DNA of 64,000 nt from Chloroflexota bacterium (GCA_016179765.1 JACPCL010000034.1:60554-124553); one strand, 5' to 3'; shown: positions 18,398 through 27,131, counted from the first letter of the stretch. Made by a program: numbers and translations. The notes: a model not told the origin generated them from the sequence alone.

Positions 18398-19615
18398 ATG
18401 GGAACCCCCTGGGTCTACCTAGCCATCCTGCTGGCCTTGGTGAGCGCCGCCCTGAGCTCGGTGGCGCTGCTGCTGGTGGCCGTCCTCATTCTGGTGCTCG
18501 CCGCCGTCACACGCCTGTGGGTCAAGTACTGCCTTACCAGGGTTGAGTACCACCACAGCCTCAGCTCCTACCGGGCCTTTACCGGCGAAGAGGTGGTGCT
18601 CACCACGGAGTTGAGCAACGGCAAGTTCCTGCCCATGCCCTGGGTGCAGGTGAAAGACGAGATGCCCCAGTACGCCGCACCCCTTCAGGGGCGCATTGTT
18701 CCCTCGCCAGAGCAGGGGCGGATCATCCTCGCCACCCTCCTCTCCATGAGCTGGTACTACAAAATCACCCGCCGCTACTCTGTGGTGTGCCAACGGCGGG
18801 GCCACTACTACCTGGGACCGACCGAGATTCGTTCAGGTGACCTCTTTGGAATGTTCAGCCGGGAGATGCGCCAGGGACGGGACCACCTCCTTTTAGTCTA
18901 TCCGCGGGTGCTGCCCCTGGTGCTGGCCCGGTTCGCATCGCGTGAGCCGTATGGCAGCGTACGCCTGCGCAACAGCCTTATTGACGACCTGTCCCGCCCC
19001 ATGGGCAGCCGGGAGTACGTGGTGGGCGATAGCCTCCGCCACATCCACTGGAAGGCCTTCGCACGCACAGGCCAGCTTCAGACCCGCGTCTTTGACGCCT
19101 CCACTACCCCCAACTTTGTGATGTTCTACGGCGTACGCACGGTGGAACAGCCACTGCAAGGCTCGCGGCCCCACCTCCTGGAGCTGGGCATCCTCACCGT
19201 TACCGCACTGGCCAACTACGCCCTGGAGCGGGGTCTCTCCGTAGGTGCGTACGTTAACCAGACATCCCGCCTCACCTCTAAGCTCCTTCAGTCGCCTCCC
19301 GCAGCAAGCCCTGAGCAGCTCACCCACATCCTGGAGCTCATGGCCCAGGTGCATCCGGAGGAGTCCGAGTCCCTCGCCCACATGCTCTCCGACCGCAGTC
19401 GCACCCTTCCTTGGGGCGCTACCATCCTTGTCGTCACCGCCGTGGTGGACGAGGCCACCTACGCAACAATGACCCGCCTGCGGCGCGCCGGGCGCGCCGT
19501 AGCCCTGGTGAAGATCGGCGATGATGGCGAGCCCCTGGCAGGCCTGGGCATCCCCACCTACGTGGTATCTGGCGCCCTGGACTGGCAGAAGATGGAGCAG
19601 GTGGTGCTTTCGTGA
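18398..19615 (+). CDS. DUF58 protein (MoxR-associated)
   Basis: The 405-residue protein starts with a hydrophobic hairpin (about 5-35). It contains the DUF58 signature GDSLRHIHWKAFARTGQLQTRVFDA at about 203-227 (the core consensus is D-x-R-x-I-H-W-k-x-s-A). DUF58 proteins usually work with MoxR ATPases, probably in cell envelope processes. The next gene starts with GTG inside its stop codon (GTGA), so translation is coupled. Confidence 0.88.
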   Translation: MGTPWVYLAILLALVSAALSSVALLLVAVLILVLAAVTRLWVKYCLTRVEYHHSLSSYRAFTGEEVVLTTELSNGKFLPMPWVQVKDEMPQYAAPLQGRIVPSPEQGRIILATLLSMSWYYKITRRYSVVCQRRGHYYLGPTEIRSGDLFGMFSREMRQGRDHLLLVYPRVLPLVLARFASREPYGSVRLRNSLIDDLSRPMGSREYVVGDSLRHIHWKAFARTGQLQTRVFDASTTPNFVMFYGVRTVEQPLQGSRPHLLELGILTVTALANYALERGLSVGAYVNQTSRLTSKLLQSPPAASPEQLTHILELMAQVHPEESESLAHMLSDRSRTLPWGATILVVTAVVDEATYATMTRLRRAGRAVALVKIGDDGEPLAGLGIPTYVVSGALDWQKMEQVVLS

Positions 19616-21126
19616 AATGGCTCAGTCCTGATAATCTGCTCCTCTTCTCCACCTTTTTGATGGAAGGCCTGTGGCTGTACCTCTGGCTGGCCCTCCTGGG
19701 TAACGGCGGCTTCCTGGGATGGAAAGAGGTGCCTCTGACGCTCGGCTCCATACTCCTTCTGCTGTGGAGCAGCTACTACGGCGTGCAATTGTTGGGGCAG
19801 CAGCTCACTTGGACAAGCCGGAAGGCCCACCGGATGACCGGGGTCGTTATTGTGGGGCTGATGCTGGTGGTGGCCCGCCTGGAGAACGGCGGCGGCTATA
19901 GCCTTCTGGACCCCGCCTGGTTCAGGTTTGCCAGCCACAACCTGGCCGAGGCCATCTTCACCCCCTTGCAGGTGACCATTGCTGCCAGCATCTACCTGTG
20001 GTGGCGCGGCTACCGGCTAGCACAAGAGGGCCTGACCCAGGAGCAGGTCCACCACTCCTTCATCGTGGGACTGGTGGGCGTTATCCTGGGCCTCATCGCC
20101 TGGGAAGGCGCCATCAAGTCCGGCGGCCTCGTGGGAATCTCGCGAGGCCAGCCGGTGCTGGTGGTCGTCCTCTTCTTCTTTGCTTCTCTCATGGGGCTGG
20201 CCCTCAGCCATCTGATGCACGTCCGTGCGGAGATGATGCGGCGCGATGGAGCAGGCGCCTTCTTCAGCCAGCCCTGGACCCTGCAACTCCTGGGCCTGGT
20301 CACCGCCATGGTGGTCATTGGCTGGGTGGCGGCCTCGGTCTTCTCCTTCAACGCCCTCTCCCCGGTCTTTGCCCTGGTTGGCCTCCTTTCCAACCTCCTG
20401 TCCATCCTCCTTTACTACCTCCTGTACCCGGTTGCGCTGCTGGCCGCCGGCGCGGTGTACGCCGTCCAGTGGCTGGTGAGGCGCTTCGGCGGCGACCGTC
20501 AGCCCCCCAACATCACCATCCCGGATTTCAGCGCCCTCCGAAAACTGGCCGAGGAGGGCGATGCTGGCGGAGCCCCCCTCTGGTTCGTCCTGATAAAGTG
20601 GGCGGTGCTCCTGGCTCTCCTGGGCGGGGCCATCCTCCTGCTCACCCGGCTGCTTCTAGCCCGGAGGAGAGGCATCAAGCCCAGTGAGGCCCTGGAGGAG
20701 TCGCACCAGTCCATTGGCGGGTGGCGAGAGTTCCTTCGGGACGTGCTGCTGGGGCTGGTACGACTGCTGTGGTGGTTTCGGGATAAGCGCGACGCGGCCC
20801 TGAGGCGCCTGCCCCTAGCTCGCAGAGCCCCTTCCTGGGGCGCTCCAGGGGAGGAGTTGGAGGTGCGGGAGATGTACGCCCACCTGCTGGCGGAGGCCCG
20901 GGACGCCGGCTTCCCGCGCCAGCAGCAGGAAACGCCCCTGGAGTACCTGGGCACCCTTTTGGCGCGGCTGCCGGAGGAAAGCCCCGCCCTGGAAGGCATC
21001 ACCCACTCCTACGTCTCAGTACGCTACGGGGAGCGCCCCGTCCCGCCAGAAGAGAAGGGGCTGCTCAACCGCCTGTGGCGCGGCGTATGGGGGAGGATAA
21101 GGGGGGTTGCTCCACCTCCAAAGTAG
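19612..21126 (+). CDS. Membrane protein with C-terminal DUF4129
   Basis: The 504-residue protein has a GTG start overlapping the DUF58 stop. About eight membrane helices fill the first 270 residues, another helix lies near 325-345, and the last third is soluble. The soluble tail ends with EMYAHLLAEARDAGFPRQQQETPLEYLGTLLARLPEESPALEGITHSYVSVRYGERPVP, which matches the DUF4129 domain. It lacks a transglutaminase domain that many relatives carry. It completes the moxR-DUF58-DUF4129 operon. Exact function is unknown. Confidence 0.8.
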   Translation: MKWLSPDNLLLFSTFLMEGLWLYLWLALLGNGGFLGWKEVPLTLGSILLLLWSSYYGVQLLGQQLTWTSRKAHRMTGVVIVGLMLVVARLENGGGYSLLDPAWFRFASHNLAEAIFTPLQVTIAASIYLWWRGYRLAQEGLTQEQVHHSFIVGLVGVILGLIAWEGAIKSGGLVGISRGQPVLVVVLFFFASLMGLALSHLMHVRAEMMRRDGAGAFFSQPWTLQLLGLVTAMVVIGWVAASVFSFNALSPVFALVGLLSNLLSILLYYLLYPVALLAAGAVYAVQWLVRRFGGDRQPPNITIPDFSALRKLAEEGDAGGAPLWFVLIKWAVLLALLGGAILLLTRLLLARRRGIKPSEALEESHQSIGGWREFLRDVLLGLVRLLWWFRDKRDAALRRLPLARRAPSWGAPGEELEVREMYAHLLAEARDAGFPRQQQETPLEYLGTLLARLPEESPALEGITHSYVSVRYGERPVPPEEKGLLNRLWRGVWGRIRGVAPPPK

Positions 21127-21169
21127 GAACATAGAAGGGGGCAGCCAAAGGCTGCCCCCTTCTATGTTC
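21127..21169. terminator. Bidirectional terminator between convergent genes
   Basis: GAACATAGAAGGGGGCAGCC and GGCTGCCCCCTTCTATGTTC pair over about 20 bp around an AAA loop. The hairpin lies exactly between the end of the DUF4129 gene (plus) and the end of the next gene (minus), so it can stop transcription from both sides. Confidence 0.8.
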
Positions 21170-21978
21170 TAGTAATCCTCCTCCTCCTCCTCTTCCTCAT
21201 CCGGCTCCGGCGCCCGGGACCGGCCAGACCCCATGCCCTCCAAGCGCGGCAGCAAGGGCGCGCGCCCTTCCCGCTCGCTGCGTGGCTTCCGCGCCGGCAG
21301 CGCCCCGATGCGCTCCCGCAGGGCCGACACCGTGGCCGCGAGGGCTTCGCCGCTGGCATTGACCACAATACCGTCCACGCCCATATCCCGCAGGTGCTCC
21401 AGCTCCCGCGCGCTCAGGGGAGCGTCCCACTCCACAAGAAGGTAGCGGCTGGTGGCGGCGCGCACGTTGGCGATGGCCAAAAGATGAGCAAGGCTCAAGG
21501 GGCCTTCCGGCCCTGGCTTGCTCACAATGACCACGTCCACCGGCAGGTCTTCTATGTTACGCAACAGGGTGTCCTCCAGGGCAGGCGAGACGCGCAGGAC
21601 GCGGGTGCACTCGCCCTCCCCCAACGCCTCCACCGGCGTGTGCTCAATGCCAAAGACAAGGAAGTCGCACCCCAGGCCCTTCAGGGCCTCCGCCTGGGTA
21701 CCATCTAGGGCCTGGATTTCCACGCCCCATGTTGAGCCTTCCGGCAACGCCGGTCGCTCCTTCACCTCTAGCAAGGAGAGGGCAGGCCCAGACGCCAGCG
21801 CAACGATAGCGTCTGCCCCAGCTTGCAGCGCCTCTGTTGCCCCTGCCTGCTTCAGGTCTGCCACCTGGACTACCAGCGCCATGGTGGCGACGGCCTCTCT
21901 TGCTGAGGTTGGAGTGAATCCCAGGGACCTCACCGGGCCACGTGTGATCCGGTCCAGGCGGTCAAGGAGCTTGCTCAT
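21169..21978 (-). CDS. Uncharacterised TIM-barrel-like protein with acidic tail
   Basis: The 269-residue product has an alternating beta/alpha pattern with VQVADLKQAGATEALQAGADAIVA, CDFLVFGIEHTPV and the closing strand MGVDGIVVNASGEALAATVSALRERIGAL, which together suggest a TIM barrel. It ends with a run of Glu and Asp after RSRAPEPDE. The start at 21978 (MSKLLDRLDR) has AGAGGGG six bases upstream. The family is not recognised. The stop is adjacent to the terminator hairpin. Confidence 0.65.
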   Translation of the reverse strand: MSKLLDRLDRITRGPVRSLGFTPTSAREAVATMALVVQVADLKQAGATEALQAGADAIVALASGPALSLLEVKERPALPEGSTWGVEIQALDGTQAEALKGLGCDFLVFGIEHTPVEALGEGECTRVLRVSPALEDTLLRNIEDLPVDVVIVSKPGPEGPLSLAHLLAIANVRAATSRYLLVEWDAPLSARELEHLRDMGVDGIVVNASGEALAATVSALRERIGALPARKPRSEREGRAPLLPRLEGMGSGRSRAPEPDEEEEEEEDY

Positions 21979-22110
21979 AAGCACCCCTCTGAAGTCCAAA
22001 CCTATCGTCCGATTGTAGAGGATGGCGTAGAGGGGTTCAAGGCTTTAGTCGCTCCTGGTCCCTATGCTTTCAGTGCCCTTCCTTCCTGCCGCAATACGTA
22101 GGAGCAACAG

Positions 22111-22146
22111 CGGCCCCTCCTCTGCTTGGGAGCAGAGGAGGGGCCG
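22111..22146 (-). terminator. Terminator after the universal stress protein gene
   Basis: CGGCCCCTCCTCTGC and GCAGAGGAGGGGCCG pair over 15 bp around a TTGGGA loop, just downstream of the minus-strand gene ending at 22165. Confidence 0.65.
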
Positions 22147-22164
22147 TCCCGATGTCCGCAGAAC

Positions 22165-22668
22165 CTATACCGGGCTTTCGGGGCCAGCAGCCGTGGACAG
22201 GCTGCGCCCCAGCCGCTCCTGACCCGTGGCGCGAAGGTGCGAGGCTGGTTCCACAACACGCCGCATCGTTACCGGGCACGGGGCAATCTGGAGAACCTTC
22301 AGCGCCACGCTGCCCAGGGCATAGTTGCTACGACTACCCACCCCGTGCGTTGACATGACGATCAGGTCCACGCCCTCCTGCCGGGCAAAATCGGCTATGG
22401 CGTCTGCAGGATTGCCAAAGTCTACATGGGCGCTAACGTCCAGCCCCTGCTGGGCCAGTCGCTCCCTGATGGGGTGCAAATACTGGCGAATGTGGGCCTG
22501 GCTGCTCTCCTGTAGTTGCCACTGGCTAGGTAGCACCGCTCCAAAGCGTAGAATCACGGTCAGTAGGCTCACGTGCGCTCCTGCAAGCTGGGCCAACTCC
22601 CGGGCAACGTCCAGGGCCTTCTCAGAATACTCCGAGCCATCCAGCGGCACGAGGATGTGTTTAATCAT
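22165..22668 (-). CDS. Universal stress protein (UspA family)
   Basis: The 167-residue protein starts MIKHILVPLDGSEYSEKALDVA. It has the ATP-binding block VIMSTHG, then SNYALGSVALKVLQIAPCPVTMRRV, which matches G-x9-G-S/T of ATP-binding USPs. The start at 22668 has AGGAGAGG upstream. It is one of two USP genes in this region, which suggests a stress or dormancy regulon. A terminator follows. Confidence 0.9.
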   Translation of the reverse strand: MIKHILVPLDGSEYSEKALDVARELAQLAGAHVSLLTVILRFGAVLPSQWQLQESSQAHIRQYLHPIRERLAQQGLDVSAHVDFGNPADAIADFARQEGVDLIVMSTHGVGSRSNYALGSVALKVLQIAPCPVTMRRVVEPASHLRATGQERLGRSLSTAAGPESPV

Positions 22669-22732
22669 GGAGACTCTCACCTCTCCTTTCCCACCTGCGC
22701 GAGGCTCTCCGTTTCCGCACAGGGACAGTCCA

Positions 22733-23359
22733 TTACCAGGGAAACCGTACTTGCGCCTGGCTGATGGACACACGGCAGGGCCACCACTCGTACCACTTCC
22801 CCAGCAACGCCTCCACCACCACCACGTCGTACTTGCGGCCTTCGGGGTCTTTGGCCGCCCCTTTGAGGTGAGCTACCTGGGTGAACCCCAGCCACTGGGC
22901 CGTGCGTATCGCCTCGTCCTCCTTGCCCGCCACCGCCTCAAGGGTAAGCACCTGCAAGCCCGCTTCGTTGGCCAGAACCATGAGCTGGTGCATCAGCACC
23001 GTTCCTAGACCCAGGCTGCGATAGTCCGGATGCACCTGTACGCACAACTCACCGACGTGACGTCGGGCCGCACCGCGGCTCCGCACCAGTGTCGCCCCAG
23101 CCACCACGTCACCATCCACCAGTGCCAGCAAGGGCAAGGCCCGACTGTAGTCCAACTCCCTTACCCACTGGCGCACAATCAGGGGGGAGGCAGCGTCCTC
23201 CTTCATGAAGAAGCGCTCCTCCTCTGGCAGCGCCTGGATAAAGGCGAGCAGCCTTTCCTCGTCCTCCGTCGTCATGGGACGAATCACCACCGTGGTATCG
23301 TCCAGGAGGGTCAACTCCAAAGGGAAGGCCGCCAGGTTGTAGGTCTCGATCCCCACCAT
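22733..23359 (-). CDS. GNAT-family N-acetyltransferase
   Basis: The 208-residue protein begins MVGIETYNLAAFPLELTLLDDTTVVIRPMTTED, a typical GNAT N-terminus. It has the acetyl-CoA site VQVHPDYRSLGLGTVLMHQLMVLA, with SLGLG in place of the usual RGxGxG loop. The substrate is unknown. Its 3' end overlaps the region just upstream of the USP gene, so the two may be in one transcript. Confidence 0.85.
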   Translation of the reverse strand: MVGIETYNLAAFPLELTLLDDTTVVIRPMTTEDEERLLAFIQALPEEERFFMKEDAASPLIVRQWVRELDYSRALPLLALVDGDVVAGATLVRSRGAARRHVGELCVQVHPDYRSLGLGTVLMHQLMVLANEAGLQVLTLEAVAGKEDEAIRTAQWLGFTQVAHLKGAAKDPEGRKYDVVVVEALLGKWYEWWPCRVSISQAQVRFPW

Positions 23360-23411
23360 GATGACTACCCTCATCCATCCACACCCGTACTACCGAGTCG
23401 GACCAGTGGGG

Positions 23412-23660
23412 TCAAGCCACCAGCACAGCTTCAGGCTCCTTTCCCGCGCCGGTGGGGCTCCGGAGGTCGCCCAGGGTCAGAAGCACCTTCATCTGGACGT
23501 CGCTCAGGTAGTATCCACACTGGAGGCAGGCAGCAAAAGGCCCATACCTGTCCCTGTCCAGGTACAGGTCGCCTTCGCATTTGGGGCACTGCTTGAACCA
23601 CAGCATGGTCATAGTCCTCTGGGGCTTGCCTGCGTTGGGAGCTTCGGTCATGGTGGCCAT
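23412..23660 (-). CDS. Small zinc-ribbon protein
   Basis: The 82-residue product has CPKC (25-28) and CLQC (45-48), spaced like a treble-clef or ribbon zinc site, within QCPKCEGDLYLDRDRYGPFA. The ATG at 23660 has ACAGGAGGAAGCG just before it. It lies 53 bp upstream of the GNAT gene in the same direction. Function is unknown. Confidence 0.65.
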   Translation of the reverse strand: MATMTEAPNAGKPQRTMTMLWFKQCPKCEGDLYLDRDRYGPFAACLQCGYYLSDVQMKVLLTLGDLRSPTGAGKEPEAVLVA

Positions 23661-23836
23661 CGCTTCCTCCTGTCGTCTCAGATTGCTCCGGCGACATCAT
23701 GTTAGAGGGAAAGGCCAGAACAGAGCCTGAACAGCCCCAGAGCTTCCCTGAATATGTCCTGAACAGCTACAGGTTCGTCCCAGAGGTCGTCAGGACTGAC
23801 GGGTTCCTCTCGCTCGCCGCAGTGCCAATAACGCTC

Positions 23837-24160
23837 CTAGCGAGCCACCGGTGCCGGCAGCAGGCGGTACACCCACTCGGTCAACACCATGTACTGGCCG
23901 GTGATGAGCAGAACGGCGAACCCCGCCATGAGCAGGCTAGCGGCCAGGCCCATCCAGGGGATCACCTTCTCCATACGGAACAGCAGCGGCAGCACCTTTG
24001 CCATGGCCGTGGCAGCTATGACCAGGGGGATGCCCATCCCCAGGGAGAAGAGGAAGAGGATGAGGGCGCCAAAGCCGACGGACCCCGACAGGCCAACGAA
24101 CACGATCATGGATACGACCAGCGCCGCATCCATGCGCTTGGCCCGGCGCACATACGGCGG
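23837..24160 (-). pseudogene. CcdA-like cytochrome c biogenesis protein, 3' fragment
   Basis: The translation shows VSMIVFVGLSGSVGFGALILFLFSLGMGIPLVIAATAMAKVLPLLFRMEKVIPWMG and a final hydrophobic helix. This matches the last two or three helices of CcdA/DsbD-type thiol transporters. The first half of the gene, with its CxxPC-type cysteines, is missing. Just upstream lies an RHS core fragment in another frame, so the gene was probably cut by insertion of the RHS sequence. The fragment has no start of its own. Confidence 0.7.
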
Positions 24161-24630
24161 GACCAGCCGGGGACGGAAGACCACCGACTCCTCGGTCCTG
24201 CTGCGCACCTTGGGCACGCGTACACAGCACACCAGGGGCAATCCCCATCAGGGTCATTGTACCGCACGGGGTTATTGGCAACATAGCTGTAGCGGTTGGC
24301 CGACTGTGGGTGCGCTGCGGCTGGCACGATGGGGTCCGCCTGGATGAAGCGCCCCAACTCCGGGTCATAGAAGCGGCCGTTGTAGTGAGGGGAGACCGTT
24401 GTGGGCGCATACTGGCGATACTGGCTGCCAGGGCTAAGGGCCGGGGCCTGGTACAGGTACAGCCCAGTGTCGCTATCCAGCCGTTGCCCCGTGAACTTCC
24501 TGTCCGTGCTCAGGGTGCCGGTGGAGGAGCGGATTGCTCCGAAGGCATAGTACTCCTGTGTGGCCGCAATTGCCCCTGAAGTGTTTGTCGTCGCAATGGT
24601 CCCGCCCAGGTGGTCCTGGTGGACGTACGA
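24106..24630 (-). pseudogene. RHS-repeat core fragment (distal copy)
   Basis: On the minus strand a continuous frame reads YVHQDHLGGTIATTNTSGAI, then RKFTGQRLDSDTGLYLYQA, HYNGRFYDPELGRFIQADPI and ANNPVRYNDPDGD. This is the conserved end of the RHS-repeat-associated core, which normally precedes a variable toxin tip. Here the tip is only about 40 residues long and reads out of frame through the start of the CcdA-like fragment. The large N-terminal part of an RHS protein is absent, so this is a displaced remnant. Confidence 0.8.
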
Positions 24631-24675
24631 AGGACGCCACTAACCGGACCCCGACTTGCTCAGAACCTACTCGCA

Positions 24676-25311
24676 TCAAACGTAGGCACTCGGCGATCCA
24701 TATTTATCAAAGTGGACGGGTATTTCCACAGAGAGGAGTGGGGTAAACAGGGCGTTGCTAATCCTGTGGCGCTTGAACAGAACGCGAACTCGATTCGTCA
24801 CAGTCTCGCCATTTCTCACCAAGAAAAAATCGCTTCCGTCCCACTTCTCCTCTTCAAAGAAAAGTCCTTGGTAAAGATCCTCTGGCAGGCCAGGGCCTGC
24901 CAGAGTAGCTCGCGGCTTGCTGATGATGCGGCTGTGCGAGCGCACATGAGGCAGCGCTGGCCCCGTGACGCTGAAACCGTGGTAGCCAGGCAACTGGTTG
25001 CCCTTCCGGTCATAGACCACTACAGGGTAGGTGCCCCACCCTGTTACTTGCTCAGATGTAAGAATATGCACTACTCGGTCTGAGATACACGTGATGCGAG
25101 TTAGGCTACTCCAGAGGATGTCTGAGACTTGTCCTCCCCTATAGGCTCGTAACTCGACCACACTAGTCGGTTTCGCCTGTCCTGTGAACAAACGCCAGGC
25201 CTCATCCGCGTTCAGACTCTCTCCTATTGGCTCCAACCGGAAGGGCCTGGCTGCGAGCGGGTCAGAGAAGTCATAGAACGCTTCAAATCCAGGGAACTCA
25301 GAAGTTGACAT
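24676..25311 (-). CDS. Putative DUF1629/Imm11-like immunity protein
   Basis: The product of about 211 residues starts MSTSEFPGFEAFYDFSD at 25311. Its C-terminal part reads EKWDGSDFFLVRNGETVTNRVRVLFKRHRISNALFTPL, a pattern resembling the C-terminal end of DUF1629 (Imm11-type) immunity proteins of polymorphic toxin systems. The ATG overlaps the stop codon of an RHS toxin remnant (GATGTCAACTTCTGA), the usual toxin-immunity layout. The frame that continues to 25440 upstream reads RHS sequence. It would bind and block the tip toxin it followed. Confidence 0.6.
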   Translation of the reverse strand: MSTSEFPGFEAFYDFSDPLAARPFRLEPIGESLNADEAWRLFTGQAKPTSVVELRAYRGGQVSDILWSSLTRITCISDRVVHILTSEQVTGWGTYPVVVYDRKGNQLPGYHGFSVTGPALPHVRSHSRIISKPRATLAGPGLPEDLYQGLFFEEEKWDGSDFFLVRNGETVTNRVRVLFKRHRISNALFTPLLSVEIPVHFDKYGSPSAYV

Positions 25312-25440
25312 CGTACTTGCCCTCCGCCAACTCGCGAGCACGATCCAATATTTCATCTTCGGTTGGGTTGGGATTACGCTTGAAGAACGAGTTTCCCCGA
25401 AGGGGTAGTAGGCGCGGGTGGCTACTGGAGCACAGATCAC
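25298..25440 (-). pseudogene. RHS core and toxin-tip remnant preceding the Imm11-like gene
   Basis: One frame reads VATRAYYPFGETR, an RHS core motif. A different frame continues with GNSFFKRNPNPTEDEILDRA and ends KYDVNF at TGA 25298-25300. The shift between frames means the piece is broken, either by a frameshift or by joining of two pieces. It ends inside the start of the Imm11-like gene. The tip domain is too short to name. Confidence 0.55.
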
Positions 25441-25443
25441 CCC

Positions 25444-25707
25444 TCATGCTTCAAACCATGACCCAATATTCCGTAGCTGCTCCCGAGGATCCCAATCTGG
25501 CAAGGGGGGTTCATCTTGCCACCGCCACTTCATGCCCCCTTCAATCCACTTTTGCCTCCACTGTTCATACGTGAATCCTCGGTCATCATCGGTTACGCCA
25601 AACTGAAACCCGCAGCAGGCGCAAATCTCCTCGGAAGGATAGCCGTGTTCACGCCTTCCAGGTTCGTGGAGCCCCATGTATCCACAGACAGAGCATTGGT
25701 ATCCCAT
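25444..25707 (-). CDS. Cysteine-rich CPCC-like predicted immunity protein
   Basis: The 87-residue product reads MGYQCSVCGYMGLHEP, EEICACCGFQFGVTDDDRG and FTYEQWRQKWIEGGMKW, then DWDPREQLRNIGSWF. The paired CxxC and CxCC with WxxxGM resemble Cys_rich_CPCC proteins, which are predicted immunity partners of polymorphic toxins. It starts one base after the toxin-tip frame stops, so the toxin and this gene form a pair. Confidence 0.65.
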   Translation of the reverse strand: MGYQCSVCGYMGLHEPGRREHGYPSEEICACCGFQFGVTDDDRGFTYEQWRQKWIEGGMKWRWQDEPPLPDWDPREQLRNIGSWFEA

Positions 25708-25708
25708 G

Positions 25709-26434
25709 TCATTTCTCCGTGGCTGCCTTCAAAATTGGGTACTTGTCGTTCAGCCAGTACTCTACACCAGTTTCTGGCTTCATGTACGTTCGGATAACTC
25801 CTTCTTCGTCTACAGAGAGGTATTCATTCGTCCTGTAATCGTAGTAGAGAGAATCTGTGCCACGCTGCTTCATCTCCACAGATACAGCAGCATCGGATCG
25901 TGCTACAAGATCATTGGCTCCTGCCAGGTAGTCGTCTACGGTCTTGTAGCCGAGTTTTGCTCCATGCTCCTCGAAGTGTCGCCCTAGGAGCTTCGGCGTT
26001 TTGAAATTGAGCAGCTTGCTGTCCGCCGCCTGTAGCAGCTTCTTGCCGCCAGCAGCGTACCCCCCTCCGGGCAGTACAGCGCCAGCCGCAAACAGCCCCG
26101 CCGTGAGCACCTTCTCCGCAACACTCGCAGAGGGCGACAGAAGCGTGTCTGCCATGGTGTAGGCGTCATAGACGGCTGAGCCTATCTCAAAGGCTGCCCA
26201 GACGACGGCAACACAGACGATGAAGCAATGCCCGTTGGGATCATTGTACCGCACGGGGTTGTTGGCAACGTAGCTGTAGCAGTTCGTCGCCTGCGGGTTA
26301 GCAATGCCCGGCACAATGGGGTCCGCCTGGATGAACCGTCCGAGCGCCGGGTCGTAGAAGCGGCCATTGTAGTGAGGGGTGGTCGTCGTGGACGCGTCCA
26401 CTACGTATTGTGATACCCCGTCGTGGCGTCTGCA
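25709..26434 (-). CDS. RHS core fragment with intact C-terminal toxin tip
   Basis: The open frame shows the RHS core end HYNGRFYDPALGRFIQADPI and ANNPVRYNDPNGH. A pre-toxin hydrophobic segment follows (about 80-115), then a tip of about 110 residues with GRHFEEHGAKLGYKTVDDYL, TDSLYYDYRTNEYLSVD and IRTYMKPETGVEYW. Such tips in RHS and CdiA proteins are often RNases of the BECR type; which family this one belongs to is uncertain. There is no proper start codon (only a GTG at 26401) and the N-terminal RHS body is missing. It looks like a displaced tip kept together with its immunity gene. Confidence 0.6.
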   Translation of the reverse strand, partial: CRRHDGVSQYVVDASTTTTPHYNGRFYDPALGRFIQADPIVPGIANPQATNCYSYVANNPVRYNDPNGHCFIVCVAVVWAAFEIGSAVYDAYTMADTLLSPSASVAEKVLTAGLFAAGAVLPGGGYAAGGKKLLQAADSKLLNFKTPKLLGRHFEEHGAKLGYKTVDDYLAGANDLVARSDAAVSVEMKQRGTDSLYYDYRTNEYLSVDEEGVIRTYMKPETGVEYWLNDKYPILKAATEK

Positions 26435-26450
26435 ACGCCATCAGCAACTG

Positions 26451-26825
26451 CTAGGGGCCAAGGACAACGTGCCAACCCATGCTTTGAAGTTCTTCGTACA
26501 TCAACTTCACGTCTTCAATGATCCGACCAGTAACCACTCTCTCGTGGACCCTGAAGATGTAGAAGCCCCAGCCCTTCTTGGCCAGGGCAAAAATCGTGTC
26601 AAACTCTCCTGGGTCAAGGGTGGTGACCGTACCGTCTTGTAGGCCCAAGACTAGGTCCTCTTTCATGCCGGCCCGACCTATCTCCACGTATATGGGAAAC
26701 TGATACCGACTCTCCAAAGTCACGTCGTGAGTTCCTGGCTTGTAGGCTCCAGGGTCACTTCGCTGGAGAATGCAGCCAGTCGTAGCTATCAAGACTGAGA
26801 GAGCCAGTATGATGCTCCGAGTCAT
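26451..26825 (-). CDS. Small lipoprotein of unknown function
   Basis: The 124-residue product starts MTRSIILALSVLIATTGC, a lipoprotein signal peptide ending at Cys18 (the -3 to -1 residues TTG differ slightly from the usual lipobox). The rest is a soluble domain with KPGTHDVTLESRYQFPIYVEIG, then LDPGEFDTIFALAKKGWGFY. No ribosome-binding site is clear. It lies between a truncated histidine kinase gene and the RHS tip, so it may be part of the RHS cassette. No family recognised. Confidence 0.5.
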   Translation of the reverse strand: MTRSIILALSVLIATTGCILQRSDPGAYKPGTHDVTLESRYQFPIYVEIGRAGMKEDLVLGLQDGTVTTLDPGEFDTIFALAKKGWGFYIFRVHERVVTGRIIEDVKLMYEELQSMGWHVVLGP

Positions 26826-26929
26826 GGCACTTGGTCTAGCGTGTCGCATTCCAGATTGCCGAAAGCGCGATTCCTTGTTGGAGAGCGTACCATGCATTCC
26901 TCGCCGAGGCACCGACTCCATCTGGTGCT

Positions 26930-27056
26930 TAAACAGGGTGTGCCGCAGGAGGTCCAGAAGCACCAAGAAGGTGATGGGCAGCACAATTGCGGCCCACCGT
27001 AGCAGCTTCAAGTTAGCGACCCATCCCCCTTGGGGAGGGTCTCCCGTGGCAGCCAT
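26930..27056 (-). pseudogene. Histidine kinase, 5' fragment
   Basis: The first 42 residues, MAATGDPPQGGWVANLKLL followed by RWAAIVLPITFLVLLDLLRHTLF, look like the first membrane helix of a sensor histidine kinase. After HTLF the sequence continues with unrelated residues and no sensor or kinase domain. The break probably marks the left edge of the RHS island. Confidence 0.55.
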
Positions 27057-27131
27057 AGCTGTTTACGCTCCCTCCCTGGCGGCGTTCTACCCTCACCATG
27101 CGGTAGGCAACAGACCCCTTATGCCGAACGG

